A stretch of DNA of 64,000 nt, taken from Arenicola marina (Eukaryota; Annelida; Polychaeta; Arenicolidae). The DNA lies in the NCBI GenBank assembly GCA_964019135.1, contig OZ025257.1, positions 15,589,971-15,653,970 of the forward strand, in the 5' to 3' direction. The position numbers and the translations under genes were made by a program. The notes under the pieces are model-generated. The model saw only the letters and a program-made list of their open reading frames with translations. It did no database searches and was not told the DNA's origin. Positions 37,519 through 50,395 of this stretch are shown here, piece by piece (the stretch's first letter is position 1; every line of letters starts with the position of its first letter).

Positions 37519-39090
37519 TGTGTTGAGCTTAGTGTTGAGGCAGTTTGTCAAATGTAGTCGCCTTCTACCCAATTTTCTTCAAACCTCAGCAGGTGAGACC
37601 TGAAAGTTAGGGAAAACATATGTGTAGTTGCACATTATAACCATGTTGTAATTACCGGTACTACCTTGACCAGGAGCTTATACAGGGCTCCTTCATGTTA
37701 CTGTATATAGTTTAAATGACAAAGTTCTGGAGCTTTCTATTCATTGTAGTAAATGTATTTTCGCAAAACCACTAGTGGCACAAAATTAACTATAACTATA
37801 TTTACATTACATTTACAGTTACATTTGCAAACGCCAGCATGCTAAAAAAAAACTTGGTCCCGGGTTTGCTCATGGGTGATCTGTGAAATATCTTGTGGAA
37901 GATTAGGAAGTTAGGATTAAATTATGCCAAGATAACATGATGCACAAACAAAAACCCTTACAGATAAAAGGTCCTTCGAGACAAGTCACTCAAACTAAAA
38001 AACCACTGTATCAAAAGGCAATACATGTATGGCCAAATGTCTCCACCACCCAACCGACAAAACTAAAAAGTATTCACCTTGCATTTTAGCTTATTTGCCC
38101 CAAAATGTTAGGCTCTAAATTAGATTTGGCAAGCCAGTAATCTAGTCTTGTGCTGGATCTAGTTCGATAGAGCACTAGATATTGATCACACGTCAGAACA
38201 TTTGGAGTAAGAGAGAAGCTACAGTGATATGTGGGGAAGGGGTTTGGACCAGTGACATCCTTGGTATGGGGGGCGGGGGGTATGCTATAGCAGAGGGGTG
38301 TTATCGGTTTGGCAGCTTCACATCCTGTCTAGACAAAGAGATATAAGTCAGTATCCACAGCATTTTCACTTCCTTTATAATCCTGCAACAATTGCAAGTT
38401 TCTACTCAATGTAACAGAAAATGACTGATATTACAAAGGGGGTGAGGGGATTGAGGTTAGTTTAAGCAAATTTATAATATTTCATTAAAGTTCATTGTTA
38501 TCATGCCAATAAATCCTTGACTGTAATATCTGAAAGTTTATATTTATCCAGAATTTTTGAAAAAATATTATATATTTTGTCAGGAGATAAAAAAAGCTAC
38601 TTTTTTTACCCAGGCAATATGAAATGGAATCTCATAGCAAAAATTATATAGATGTAACCTTGAGATGAATGATGGATGTCTTTTGATAAACCTGATACAT
38701 TATAATACCAGCTGGCTGTAAAGTTAATGCAAGTACCCCCAGGTAAGCCAGTTTAATAGCAGGTCTCACCTTGGGGGAGCACTTATGCCAAGGTCTAAAG
38801 GTACTAACTGATCAAAGGTATATACTATCTGGAGACCCATTCTGTTCAGATTTGAAGCATAATACAGCCCCTCCCCCCCGGATTAAGGCTTCTGTGAGTA
38901 TAATTCCCCAGCTTTAGACGCATTTACAATTTACATCTTGCTCACACCCATGATATATATATAGTAATTGGACCAGTGATTGCGCAGATACCAGTGATTG
39001 CTCACCAAGCAAAATATGGTAAAAATAATATGCAGATGGCTTGGAAACCTACAAAATAGATGTCAAGGTAGTGGTCACTCATGAAGGCAT
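37519..39090. other. 5' flank of the DUF1295 gene
   Basis: No additional coding exon recognised. A 5' untranslated exon may lie here or beyond, but the sequence does not decide it. Confidence 0.4.
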
Positions 39091-39099
39091 CTGTCTGGT

Positions 39100-39196
39100 T
39101 AGCCTGAAAGTTCAGACGTTACAGTCCTGACACTTGTTCTTGTGGTACAGTCAAAAGAACAAGTGTCAGGACTGTAACGTCTGAACTTTCAGGCTA
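39100..39196. mobile_element. 97-bp perfect hairpin element with 9-bp target-site duplication
   Basis: Two 42-bp arms (39100-39141 and 39155-39196) are perfect reverse complements around a 13-bp loop, GTGGTACAGTCAA. The repeat CTGTCTGGT directly flanks both sides (39091-39099 and 39197-39205). A 9-bp duplication with long inverted arms fits a Mutator-like MITE. The absence of any mismatch implies a recent insertion. Confidence 0.88.
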
Positions 39197-39977
39197 CTGT
39201 CTGGTAAAAGTTTGGACACAAATTCAAATAAATAAAATAAAATTAATGCAAGTGCGCAATCACTGGTACCTGCACAATCACTGGTCCACCTTCTATACTA
39301 CAGCTATAATATACTACCTTATCCATCCCCATCCAGCACCTGTGCCTCTGGACTGTAGTGTAACTGTAGTGTCAGTGTCAAAAGCATATAAAAATGCTCT
39401 AGGGCCTAGGTCATTGAAGGTCAGCTCTGTCATATAATATAAGGCTACGAGATTATTCTGATATCATTTTTGTATCTCCGAATGCCTCTTGTTTACATCT
39501 GCTTACCCATTTCTGCCAGCCTAATTCAATTTGTGATTGAAATGCGCATTGCCATTGATTTTTACTTTTAGCATGGATATTAGGCCTATTAAATTAATCT
39601 GCATCGTCATAAACAATATGCCCAAATCGCGTAGCGTGGACGACTGGTTCAGCTGTTTTTTGCTTACTAATACAACAGATTTCCATTCATGCTTGCAAAA
39701 TGTGTGTGTTACGTTCATGTACCTCCAATAAGAAAATCTGAATATCAAGTGGCGGCTTCACAGTTCACCACACCACCATGTTTACAATTTTAGTTCCATC
39801 AACACCCACTAGGTGGCAACATACATAAACTACCGTAGAACTTTCGTATTTTTACCGCCGCGCCACTATGCCCGCATGGAGATCGACGCCGCGATAGCCG
39901 TTCGCTGGTTGGAGTTCCGTTCCTCTTCGGATCGCGTAGCAGTGAAACAACGAGAAATAACTTTTGGGAAATAATAT

Positions 39978-40262
39978 GAATAGGCATGGCCTATACTGAG
40001 AGCTAATCTCATAAATAGGCGGAGAAGAAATTGCCAGCTCATATCATAAATAGGCTTGCGAGCTCATCTTATCGACTTATGAGTAGGCATGGCCCAAACT
40101 GCGAGCTCGTCCAATAAATAGTCATAGCCTAAGTTGCAAGCTCATCTTATGAATAGGCATAGCATAAATTGCGAGCTCATGTTATAAATTAATAGACATG
40201 GCCTAAACTTGCGAGCTCATCTTATGAATGGCCATAGCTAGCCAAAGTTGCGAGCCCGTCTA
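39978..40262 (+). repeat. ~40-bp diverged tandem repeat, about 7 copies
   Basis: Units of the type ATAGGCATGGCCTAAACTGC followed by GAGCTCATCTTATGA, with substitutions and small indels. Confidence 0.75.
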
Positions 40263-41387
40263 AAGTTTAGTGGTAACAGAATTAGTCTGCTCCAAGAACT
40301 CCCCTAGCGCTGCACAACGGCAGTCTGCGGAAGAGACTACGTCAGAAGTAGCTGCTATTCTTAAAGCTGCTCATACAATTTAAACTCCACCTTTTGGGTC
40401 CAATTGAGCTTTTCAATAAATCAATCTGATTAAATGTTGCCGTCAAAATTTTGGAAATATTTACCGATCATTTGACGTTTTGTGGCATAATTAGGTTCTG
40501 GTTCGAAGAGCTGAAATTACATACGCTGTTTTCTAGTAGTGCTCCCGAATAAAAAATTACTGATATTTACACAATATAATATGTTAGGATTCATGTTTTG
40601 AAAGTCCCCTGAGACCCATGTAGTTTTAATAAGCCTTTTTGTGGGCGAGTTTGCAATAGAAAAACAAAAATGCTAAGCGGTATCGTTCCATTAAAACTCG
40701 ACTGCAAGGCTGGAGATGAAAGGAAGATGTTGCTTTTATCATAACGACTGCATCAGGCCATCAGCAATTTGAACAATATTGCCAAGGAACATGAAGACAG
40801 CACAGTCGGTTTATAACGTTTGCGGTCGTTGCTCCTAGTCACAACCAGATGTTAAAGTAGCATGTAAACGACAGCGTTACGAGCTCGTAACTGTTAGTGA
40901 AATGACCCCCTCGTGAAAGAGAGCTTTCTGTGATAGAAGTTATCGATACAGTAGTACAGTCGTCCCTCCATTATACGACTACATCCGTTATCCGGTCTTT
41001 TCGCTGTGCACGGAACACTTTTATATGTTAAAGCCCCTTTATTACGCGACTCCCTCGCTAACGACCGACATTTCGACTCGTTTTGCGACCGGCACACAAT
41101 TCAATCCCTTTGTTAACTCGCTACATGTCGGCGAGGCGAGGTGTGACAGTAGACTCGATTGGCTGTAAACAAACAACACAAATTGCGCTAATCTGACTGG
41201 TTGTTAACGAGCAGACGTCTAAGTGAGCGTCATTGTTATTGTCATTTTACCGGTAATATGCGTAGCGGCGCACCATACCAATGACTCGTGGTTTTATCTA
41301 AAATTCTAGCTTTGTAGTACTTAATGACTACGAGAGAAATTATGCAATTAAATGAAAATTGAATATGGCAGTCACCGATGGAGTGTA

Positions 41388-43013
41388 AGGGCCGCCACAC
41401 ACTGGACGAGCCGCGCTCGTATTGACCCTTCTTTCAAGAGTAGCATGGATGAAAATCCATTGTCTTGGTGGCAACGATATAAATATATGGCCAGCCGCTG
41501 TTCTAGACACCAGCTGCTTTTTAGTGGTCATTTGTTTGTATATGTGTTTGGCCCGACTGTTTTCCGCAATTAAGTCCTCGCGCGTCAAATGAAAGTATTG
41601 AAACGGAGGGGTCTTGTTGCAAGGTTTATCAATGTCATTTCCCTATTATCGCTCAATCCTGTTCTATCTTGTAAGTGTGACATGTTTGCTTTATTATTAA
41701 TTACTAGACGCAGTGGAACCTAATTCTGAAAGGGGTAAGCGGACCAAATTGTAATGTTATGAGTAGGGATTGTAGGTAACCTTACCAAAATTGTTATTGT
41801 TGTCCTTTCTATTAGTCTTTTGAAAACCGGTCACTGTCGCTTCGCGCGGGGTGTGTCGAGAAATGTTATATCGCGGAATAGTAATGCCAGGTAATTTATA
41901 TAAAGAGGATAGCTAAAACAATTGTTCTTTACATTTTAAGGATCTGAGTTAGTCTCAAATAAGATGATTTATATAAACAGGGAATATTTACAACTCTTTA
42001 TAACTTCCTCGCGCTATGTAACGCGTTGTTTTGACGGGGACGCTATGCATACGTTACGCTTGTGTCTTCATCTGCTCCTGTCTGACAATTAAATGTAGCA
42101 ATAAATAATGCGAAAGTCATGTTTTAGGGCTATATTAGACAGGAAAGTAGTAATTAACACAAATACTCTGTGGGAAACATGTTTATCTAGTCTTAACAAT
42201 AGTCAGAGTATCGCGAAGTCTCTAGTTTGGTGCGATTAATTGGTGTCTATTTGGTGTGCATTTATAATGAGGGTTGCTATGGCGACCGCGCGAGTAAAGG
42301 TATAATAGGAGGCGCGTCGCAAGACTTTTTTTAGTGTGAATTCGGCCGTCGAGGCGATAACATTTCTGGTAAGCACAGCATTTGGAGCACACTCAGTTTT
42401 TGGAGCACAAACAGCAGTTGAAGCACACTTAACTCATAGACATAGGGTTTCCAATAAGGAAATTGGAATTGGAATTTAGTGTCATAACGTGCTCTCTAGT
42501 AAATTGGTGCGCTAATTTGGTGCGATAGTCAAGTAACCTGCACCAAATATTTGGTGAGGAGTGAACCGACGATCAATAAATGCATTCGTTGAAAGCAATT
42601 CGTTTCACTGTCTTTTGCGCATGAAGTACATGAGATAGCCTTGGTTTAACCACGACCACTCGGTCTCACGGACGTAACGAACACAACCACAACACTGCAG
42701 ACGATCGACTCTCCGGGCCCAATCCGTAACCGAATCGCTCGTCATCACCATGATCACCATTCGTAAGCTGCTGGATCAAGTGATAGTACCCCCGCCCCCC
42801 CCCAAACGCTAGCCGCCTCTGTTTTGCCGGATGGACTTAGTAACGTCTTCTGCAGCAGCTAACACAAGGATTTTCTCACTCCTCATCCATTTTTGAGGCT
42901 CGTGGTTACTGTATGATCGTCAGCGGCTGCATGGCGCGTCCAGTGTGTGCACATAATACACGCTGGCGCAGGCGCGTGCGCTGGCGCTGGCGCGTCCAAT
43001 GTGTAGAGGCCCT
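41388..43013. mobile_element. 1.6-kb non-autonomous inverted-repeat element
   Basis: Left end AGGGCCGCCACACACTGGAC; right end, read in reverse, AGGGCCTCTACACATTGGAC. A second right-end-like copy (GCGCGTCCAGTGTGTG) lies ~60 bp inside. AGTGTA occurs just left of the element and three bases right of it, a possible target duplication. No transposase frame. The interior holds repeated TTGGTGCGA/TTTGGTG and TTGGAGCACA motifs. Confidence 0.6.
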
Positions 43014-43739
43014 ATTAGTGTAAAGTTGCGCTAACTCATGGCGAAACAACCGGCGAGTATTTCAATAACTTGTAATAATGCTTGCACCAAATTCGATGGA
43101 AGGAAAACATTAAATTATTTTCTTTTTATACGAAAGTTTATTTTGTAGTAGAGTATGACTATTTCATTCGTTATACAGTTCATCATTCCGTTCAAGAAAT
43201 TGACGCGTTATAAATATTTCCCCATATAATAAATGATTGCAAATATCATACCAGTAACACATTTAAAGAGCCATATATGTAAATGCTGTATGACCACATT
43301 CTTATTCCAGACATGTAACTTGATTTAAATATTCATGCTCGATAAGAAGAAAAGAGAAAAGTTAGCACCTCTTCTAAAAGTAGTATAGTAACTTACAAAA
43401 TATTATTACTATTGTGATCTGAACAAATACAAACTAATGAAAAATATCACAGTATTCATATTCATGAATGGGTTTCACACAGAAAAAGAGACAGGCGACA
43501 AGAGCCGGCAACCCCCTCTAGACCACTTGTACTTATACCACAAATGTCTGATGTCACAAATGTCGCACATCACGCCAATGAGAACTGTTCTGAAAACGCC
43601 CCATCCCAACACAGATTCCTGATAAACGAAATAAGAGCTCAACATAAAAATTCAGTTTCACAAGCCTTTTGATTACCTCGCTTGACACGTCAATAGACTA
43701 TATTTATCGAACGCCACTTGTATATGTTGCAAATAGACA

Positions 43740-46700
43740 TTATTTCGGCTTCCCTCGAGAAGACTCGAACAGATCGTCAACGGTGACATCACTTGGTCTG
43801 ACTGCGGAATGATTGGTATCGCTGGGACTTACTGTGACGTCACTGTCGCGAAGGACTGTCCTCTGGTGGTACGCGCCACTCAACCGCAGCGACTCCCCCT
43901 CACACACATAAACGGTCGACGGCCTGGGCGTCTCCGCATTTTCCTCATGATCATTTGGTTTGCTCGCTTTCGGCGAATAGATGATTACATTCCCCCTAGA
44001 GGCACCCGGGCCCTTCATACATTCGAATAATTCATCAATGAGACTTTGCTTTTGCGCACATTCTTCGACTACTGAAGTCTTCTTGCGCCTGTCATCTCTG
44101 GTTTGCTTAGAGTTGCAAGGCGGTTGATCGCTTTGACCCTCATCTTTCTTCTCTTGCTCTTGCCCTGCCGTTTTGGATGCTCCAGCAGCTGTTCTTTGAT
44201 TGGTCGGCTGCTGAGACGTAGATTCCCGACTTGAGTTGTACGCGTTATGAGGCAGGGGATACAGCTCCGGCTGCTTCCCTTTGTCCACCTCATCACCAAT
44301 TTTGATCCACTGGTCGTGTATTTTCAACATTATGTGGCATTCGGCCGCGTCATCATAAGGACTCGGCGGGAAGGCACCACTCAATCGAACCTTTTCCTTT
44401 AATCGAAGGGAAGAGAAGAGATCACTCTCAATCATTTATGCACCAAAAGTAATCTTCAAAAGCTTAAACATTAAGCATTAAAACATTTAACATTGGGTGG
44501 AGGGGGGGTAACCCCGCACTTGGATACGCTAATGTCTACCAGGGACAACCGAATGCCCTAGTCAAGGTACATTGTAATTATAATGATCAAGGTCATTGGC
44601 GATCCGTGTCTCCAAAAGTGCATTAAACCACAATGTACACACCGTTCCATTCAAGCGGATTCACGTGCCATGTATACAATATGAGTTCCTCACCCTTGAC
44701 AACCATTCATGCTCAAAGGTCATGAGCTGTCTCTGGAAGCCATAGTTTGGGTTGGCCACTCTGCGAGCTCCTCGCACAGCGTTGAGACACTGTCTCCAGG
44801 TTAGGTCCGTGACTGTCATGATGTAGGCTACCGTGATGGTCACGCTCCTCGACACCCCCGCCAGACTACAAATTAAGACGTCACACAGGACTCCAACATG
44901 TGCACGATTATATAAATTTGAGTGACCAATCTGCAAGACCATCCGCTTGTAAACATGACAGTGTGACTGACATCTTTTGACCCAAAAGCAAAGTGGGATT
45001 CCAACTTTGGGTGACAAATTTCGAGTAGTAATTCTTTTTCTCCATTCATTTACAAGGTAATCATATTTTGATTTAGAGTTTAAGAACTCTCACGTAAAAC
45101 GCTCAGCGTCCAGTATATTGAAATTATTCGTCGACTAGTACATCGTCAAAGGCATCGGACCAGTGATACATGTATATATGTACTCTCATCGGTGTCGGCC
45201 CGCAAAGATATATCGAAACGTGTGTGTCACAGATGCCGCTTCACACCTTCAGTTTAACCGCATAGTCCCCATATACTGATCGACAATGGACCACTGTTAT
45301 TGGAGAAATAATATAAAGAAATAAATTTGATATAGTCTAAAGAATCTATCGCTGCTTCCACATCAGAATCAGAAAAGGGAATGCTAGCGTTGATGATATG
45401 TTACCAGTGCACTAAGACATTGCCTTCCTTGATCCTGGCCTTGTGAATGAAGTCATTGCACTGGGAAAAGTAGCAGCTTAAATCTTGTGCAGCATTATCG
45501 CTGGCCGTTATGCACAAATACTCCTTGTCCTGGAGAGCAGACAAAAGCTATCATCAAAGATTTACTCAGAAGTTTCAAGTTTTAGTGTAAAGTGTAACAA
45601 ATTGATTTATCATAATACACCAATGTCAGCACTTCCACTGGATAACAATTGCATATCATTTCAAAGATTTTACTGAGCTTTATTTACTGACTTAAATCTT
45701 CTAAATTGGGTAAAAGCTTAGTTATAAATTGCCATATAGTATATTAATTATATTTCATTATCTTGGAATGCATCCAAATCTATTTAATTATATGTTATTA
45801 CCACATTTACTTCTACTCACACTTTTTCCTGGCTTGGCATTGTCATGTATGGACACAATATGTGTAATATTGTTGTCTGACAGCTGCTTTTCATCTCTGG
45901 CATCGCGAAAGTTTCCCAAATATAAGCCAGGTAAAATCTAGAAAGACAACAGGATAAATATTGGGTTCATCTGGTTTGCTAATTTCACTTATAGATCATT
46001 GTTATAATCACTTGGTCATAATACACCAGGTACATGGAATCCTTCTATCTATAAAATGTATAGATCTGCTGAAGTACCTTCATTCATGCACTTGTGGAGT
46101 GGGATATCTCAAGGCAATGCTAATACAGAACAATTATAACTGACAAACACTGCATTCAAAATGACAGTGAGAAATGTTTCAGATATGATAACACATGTGC
46201 CATGAAGTCTAACCTAATATATTTGGCACTTTCAGTATCATAGGCCAGGTCCCCAATTTTGAGGAATGTGTAACTTGATCCATCAACCATCGAACACTGC
46301 CTATGTTAGGCCAATTAAGAAGGGGGAAACCCTGTGGACTTGACTGGGTATGTTTGATGGCTATTTACAAATCATCACAGATCTTCATGCTTGATAAGAG
46401 ATGCAAAGGGGGAGGGATAGGTAGATGTTACTAGCCATTGTTACTGTTTGCATTTAATATTGACGCTTGAGTGATATACTTTGATCTGATGCAGTATGGG
46501 AATATGATGTCACAGGTGAGATAACAGGGATAGAAAGTTAGTTTGGAGATAGGCCAGAGTCTAGCTGATACTTGTAATGTAGTTAGTTTTTCTGAAATGA
46601 TTTTGGGTGGATGCAGACCTACTTGGCCAAAGTTGACTGGGATGTATGTAACTTTTAATTTTTCACAAAGGCAGTTCATATAAATAAATTAAGACTCTAG

Positions 46701-48152
46701 TTCAATTTGCCATGAGGATTTATAGGTCTGTAGAGGAACAATATCAAACAATGTCATAAGTGACTGGGCTCTCGCTAGGATATTTTTTTCATTAGCCAAT
46801 TTGGCTAATTCCGTGGAAAAACATTAGCCAAAATTAGCCAAATATATTGGTTATAATTTGGTTATGTGTTTGTAGTTGAAATTTTATATTCGCCATTTTG
46901 GCGAGTGTCCAGGAAGTTCTTATCACCAAATCCCGAATTTTCTCGCCAAATGGCTATTGGCGAATGCTAACGCGAGCCTAGAGTGACATTAAGGGGTATC
47001 TAAGTCAGGCACCATATTTCAAATATGTTGTCTGATACTATGTTTTTGGACACCCCTTCAACATGTTCACAGCCATGAAAAGGATGAATTTAGTGTAATT
47101 TAATTGTTCACACGTATGTATGTTTTTCAAACACTCTTCAAACCTTAGATTATTTTTCTCCTATAAAGGTGTGGTAGAGCAATACTTTGGCATTGTAACT
47201 CACTCCATTGACAATTAATGTGTAAGAGTGGGATATCTCAAGGCAATGCTAATACAGAACAATTATAGCTGACAAACACTGCATTCAAAATGCATTCAGC
47301 AGGCAACTGCCAAACTGTATGAAGTCATATATATAATGGCGTTATAAGCCCTTGTCGTCAAAAAAAAGCTGGTCCTGCACAAAATTTAATCTGCATAAAT
47401 AAACTGATATTCCATTACGCATTATCATTAATAACATTAAACTAGATAAGCATGTTAATCTAAAAGTTAACCTGGATCTCAGCTTCCACCCAATCATCTC
47501 AGTGCTAATCAAGGGTACCCTTACCCTGGAACTATAACCTGCCGCTGTTGTCCCCCAGGTCGATATCTCCCAGGCCGATATCCCCCAGGCCGGCGTCCCA
47601 CAGCTTGGCATCCAGCAGGTCGGCACCGTCCCTCAAGCCCATACCCAGTACTATAGTAGGTCAATGCCATCCCCCAGGCCGACATCCTGCAATTTGACAT
47701 CTTACAAGCCATCGTCCCAAAGACTGACACTCGCTAGAGACTGCCCATTTGCACCTATTCTACACTGTTATACAGTAATAAATAGTGTTGTATCTGCACT
47801 TCCTCAACAACTCCTTTTTTTGCAAGTTAAGCACCTGTCTCTGCCACAGTGCCAGCCACCAGCTCAATCAATCCACCTTATCCTAATTCCTCAGAAAGCG
47901 ACCCCACCCCACAATCAACCAAGTGGCCAACTAAGCCCCCACACCACACACCGCCCCCCCCCCCCCCACCCCCCAAGTTCACCCCCAGTGGCCCACCCTC
48001 CCCCGCCGGCCAAATCAATCAATCGGCGGCCAGGTAGGCCTAAAAATCGGCCATGGGCCTCCGCAACCCCCACCCCCCCCCCCCTCCCCAACCGACTGCG
48101 GTCGGGTATACATCCGTTAACCTGCACCCACCTTATTCATTCCATTTCCCAT
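43740..48152 (-). CDS. DUSP22: dual-specificity phosphatase of the DUSP22/DUSP15 (JSP1/VHY) type
   Basis: Five exons: 48152-48132, 45937-45821, 45529-45405, 44865-44694, 44396-43740; 363 residues. The tiny first exon encodes only MGNGMNK, identical to the human DUSP22 start, where Gly2 is N-myristoylated. Exon 2 continues ILPGLYLGNFRDARD. The general acid falls at Asp57 (in ITASD) and the P-loop HCLAGVSRS places the catalytic residues at Cys88 and Arg94, the human numbering. The codon for Cys88 is split TG|T by an intron. AYIMTV and ANPNYGFQRQL complete the phosphatase fold by ~residue 140. The ~218-residue last exon is unlike the short human tail: hydrophilic, rich in Ser, Lys, Glu and Asp, probably disordered, with RLSGA twice. 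Expected role: membrane-anchored tyrosine/threonine phosphatase acting on JNK-type or receptor signalling. DUSP22 versus DUSP15, or their common ancestor, cannot be decided here. Confidence 0.92.
46094..47295 (+). repeat. pair of ~70-bp direct repeats ~1.1 kb apart
   Basis: GAGTGGGATATCTCAAGGCA through CACTGCATTCAAAATG occurs at 46096-46164 and again at 47227-47294, nearly identical. Both lie in intron 1 of the phosphatase. The MITE at 46765 lies between them. Confidence 0.8.
46765..46981. mobile_element. 217-bp MITE with AGTGAC direct repeats, in DUSP22-like intron 1
   Basis: Arms starting GGGCTCTCGCTAGGA and ending TGCTAACGCGAGCC are imperfect inverted repeats and include complementary ATTAGCC/TTGGC blocks. 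AGTGAC flanks both sides (46759-46764 and 46982-46987). Confidence 0.72.
47546..47712. repeat. ~16-bp diverged repeat in DUSP22-like intron 1
   Basis: Repeats of the form ATCCCCCAGGCCGAYRTC, about nine copies, with the first at GTTGTCCCCCAGGTCGATA. Confidence 0.65.
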
Positions 48153-48864
48153 GGTTACCACCGTCACGAAATAACAAATATATCTCACAAGCGACACTTT
48201 CACAAAGTGTTCAGTCCATGTTGTTTTGTGTATAAGGTGAAGGTCACTAAACTCGAATTACCGAAAAACTTTTTTTTTTTCACACGACAAATGCTTTGTG
48301 ACTGATTTTTACGTTATGATTTGGGACAAAACATCGAAAATAAGGTTTGAAAATTGTATTATTTAGGTCTAAATATCAATTCTAGTCAATCATCTGCAGC
48401 CACAAGTACCAGAAAAATGTACAAGTTAAAACTTCACATTAGATATTCTAGCAAAAAAGAGCCCTTAAAACATGCACGTTATTGCACATTACATATAACG
48501 GTTTATAAACAGAGATCGAGGAATACATTTTAAGGTTTATTAGTGCACAGCTAAAGTTATCAAAGAATGGTCCAGATCTACCTACGCGCTCTAGCTAGAA
48601 GAATTCCTTTTACATCATGCTCGATTAAATCAATAAAATAATATTAAATGTCATTTAATGCTTTGTTTCACGATAGAAATCTAATAACACAATTCACAAG
48701 ACTTGCCTGATAAAATTTCATTCTTTTTCTCCTACACATCAATATATAAATACGTCGTTGTTGTATTTCTAAAATATAGAAATTTGCTACTTAATTAGGG
48801 ACTAAAAGCATAACACTATGTATATGTGGATCATATTGATTTCCGCCCAGTACAACTTTATCAG

Positions 48865-49113
48865 TACTGTACGTAATAGTAATACATCAGCCGGTGACAC
48901 TAATCCTTCCGCCAGCCGACAACCGATCGACTTAGGGAACACGAAATGGAGCTTTGGGACCAAAATGATCGATCGACTTACAGAGTAGGGAGGTGATCGG
49001 GTTATAGAATACTGTTGCAATGCTAAGACATAAGCCGACCGTCGGGACTCGAAAAACTCGATCGAGTTAGGGATCGGATTAGGGAGGTGGTCGAGCAGGG
49101 AGGTTTTACTGTA
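48865..49113. mobile_element. possible pogo/Tigger-like MITE remnant
   Basis: The right edge, GGTCGAGCAGGGAGGTTTTACTGTA, preceded by GATCGAGTTAGGGATCGG, resembles pogo-type inverted ends. The left part (CACTAATCC ... AACCGATCGACTTAGGG) is only loosely complementary. A similar lone left end, TACAGTCGTCCCTCCATTAT, is at 40955. Confidence 0.4.
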
Positions 49114-49657
49114 ATTGTAAAATGAATTTATTTTCCTACATATCCCAGGGTTGACAACGTTCTTCTACAGATAACATGATATATAACGTGTGTTCCGATT
49201 TGGACTCTTTCGTTTGATAATTAAGTTGGGCCCTAGAGCGGTTCGAAGAGGAACCAACCCTTTAATATAGAGAAGAACCATGCAACAAACAAACCATGCC
49301 TCTCTCTAAATTCTGAAGCTTATTCCCAAATCCGCTCCTGCTAGATCTTACCACTAAGGTTCAAATAGTTGATGGATTTGAACGTACAAGCCTACATCGT
49401 TTAGCGCGCTAGTAGCTCTATTCATTACTTATCACATGATCCAAGATGGTAGGTGGTTTCTCAGCGGTCTACCAATTCAATCAAATTATTACTTATGTCG
49501 ATGTCACGTACAGCTGAATCCCTGGTATACTTTCTTAGATTGTTGAATGAATAACTCAGCATGACCGTAAATATCTGTAATACTATTTCCTGTCCCGTTA
49601 GAATAACGCCTGACTAATATCGGGTAAGGCGTCTAACCCGAACTTCTAAACCCCCGC

Positions 49658-50395
49658 CCCTTGGCGCAAGTGCCCCCAGGCAAGCCCGCTTTTCTAGGGG
49701 CACAACGGTGTCCATGCTAAGTTCTTTAGACGCCAGTCGGGAATTGACTGTAGCTTTGATCCTAATGTGTACGCGTACAATCATAGTGTTTACATATTCT
49801 ATATAACTTGTTCTATCTTCTGACATCAAGAAAGTGTGTTAACACTTGTTGTTTCGGTTATATTTTCGCAAAGAAATGTTAGAGCATACGTCTTTTCCCG
49901 ACCAACCGCCATGCGTATGCAGCACCACCTGGCGAATCCCGTCACCATTTGAACCATTTGTAGCCTGGGTCCCAGACTTTTGTAACCGTGAATTACCTGT
50001 GACAGGGGGCGCTGCTGTTGTCCTTAAGTTCAAAATGAGTATCTGACAATACCCTCTAGCTGAGAATTATATGCTAACGGAGCGGGGAACCAAGTTGCAT
50101 TCACAGGTACCGGCATCTGCCAAAAACAAATATGGCGAACGGTTGGTCGGGAAAAGGCGTATGCTCCAATATTTTTTCACAAAAATATAACCGAAACAAC
50201 ATAGTGTTGAACACTTTCTTGATGCCAGAAGATAGATCAAAGTATATATAATACGTAAGCACTATGATTGTACGCGTATACATTATGATAAAAGTTACAG
50301 TCCATTCCCGACTGGCGTCTAAAGAACTTTGCATGGACACCGTTGTACCCCTAGAAAGCGGGCTTGCCTGGGGGCACTTGAGCCAACCCCGCCCC
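49658..50395. mobile_element. ~740-bp fold-back element or inverted duplication with ~250-bp arms
   Basis: The left arm (about 49658-49905, TTGGCGCAAGTGCCCCCAGG ... ACCAACCGCCAT) is the reverse complement, with scattered differences, of the right arm (about 50138-50395). The spacer is ~230 bp. Long arms are typical of fold-back or Mutator-like elements, but no target duplication was found. It lies between the phosphatase and VPS35. Confidence 0.8.

Noticed and set aside
49440-49460. ATG followed by a GTAGGT donor as the missing VPS35 first exon
   Set aside because: It would encode only methionine, and the expected MPTTQ-like codons are absent; the match is too weak to call.
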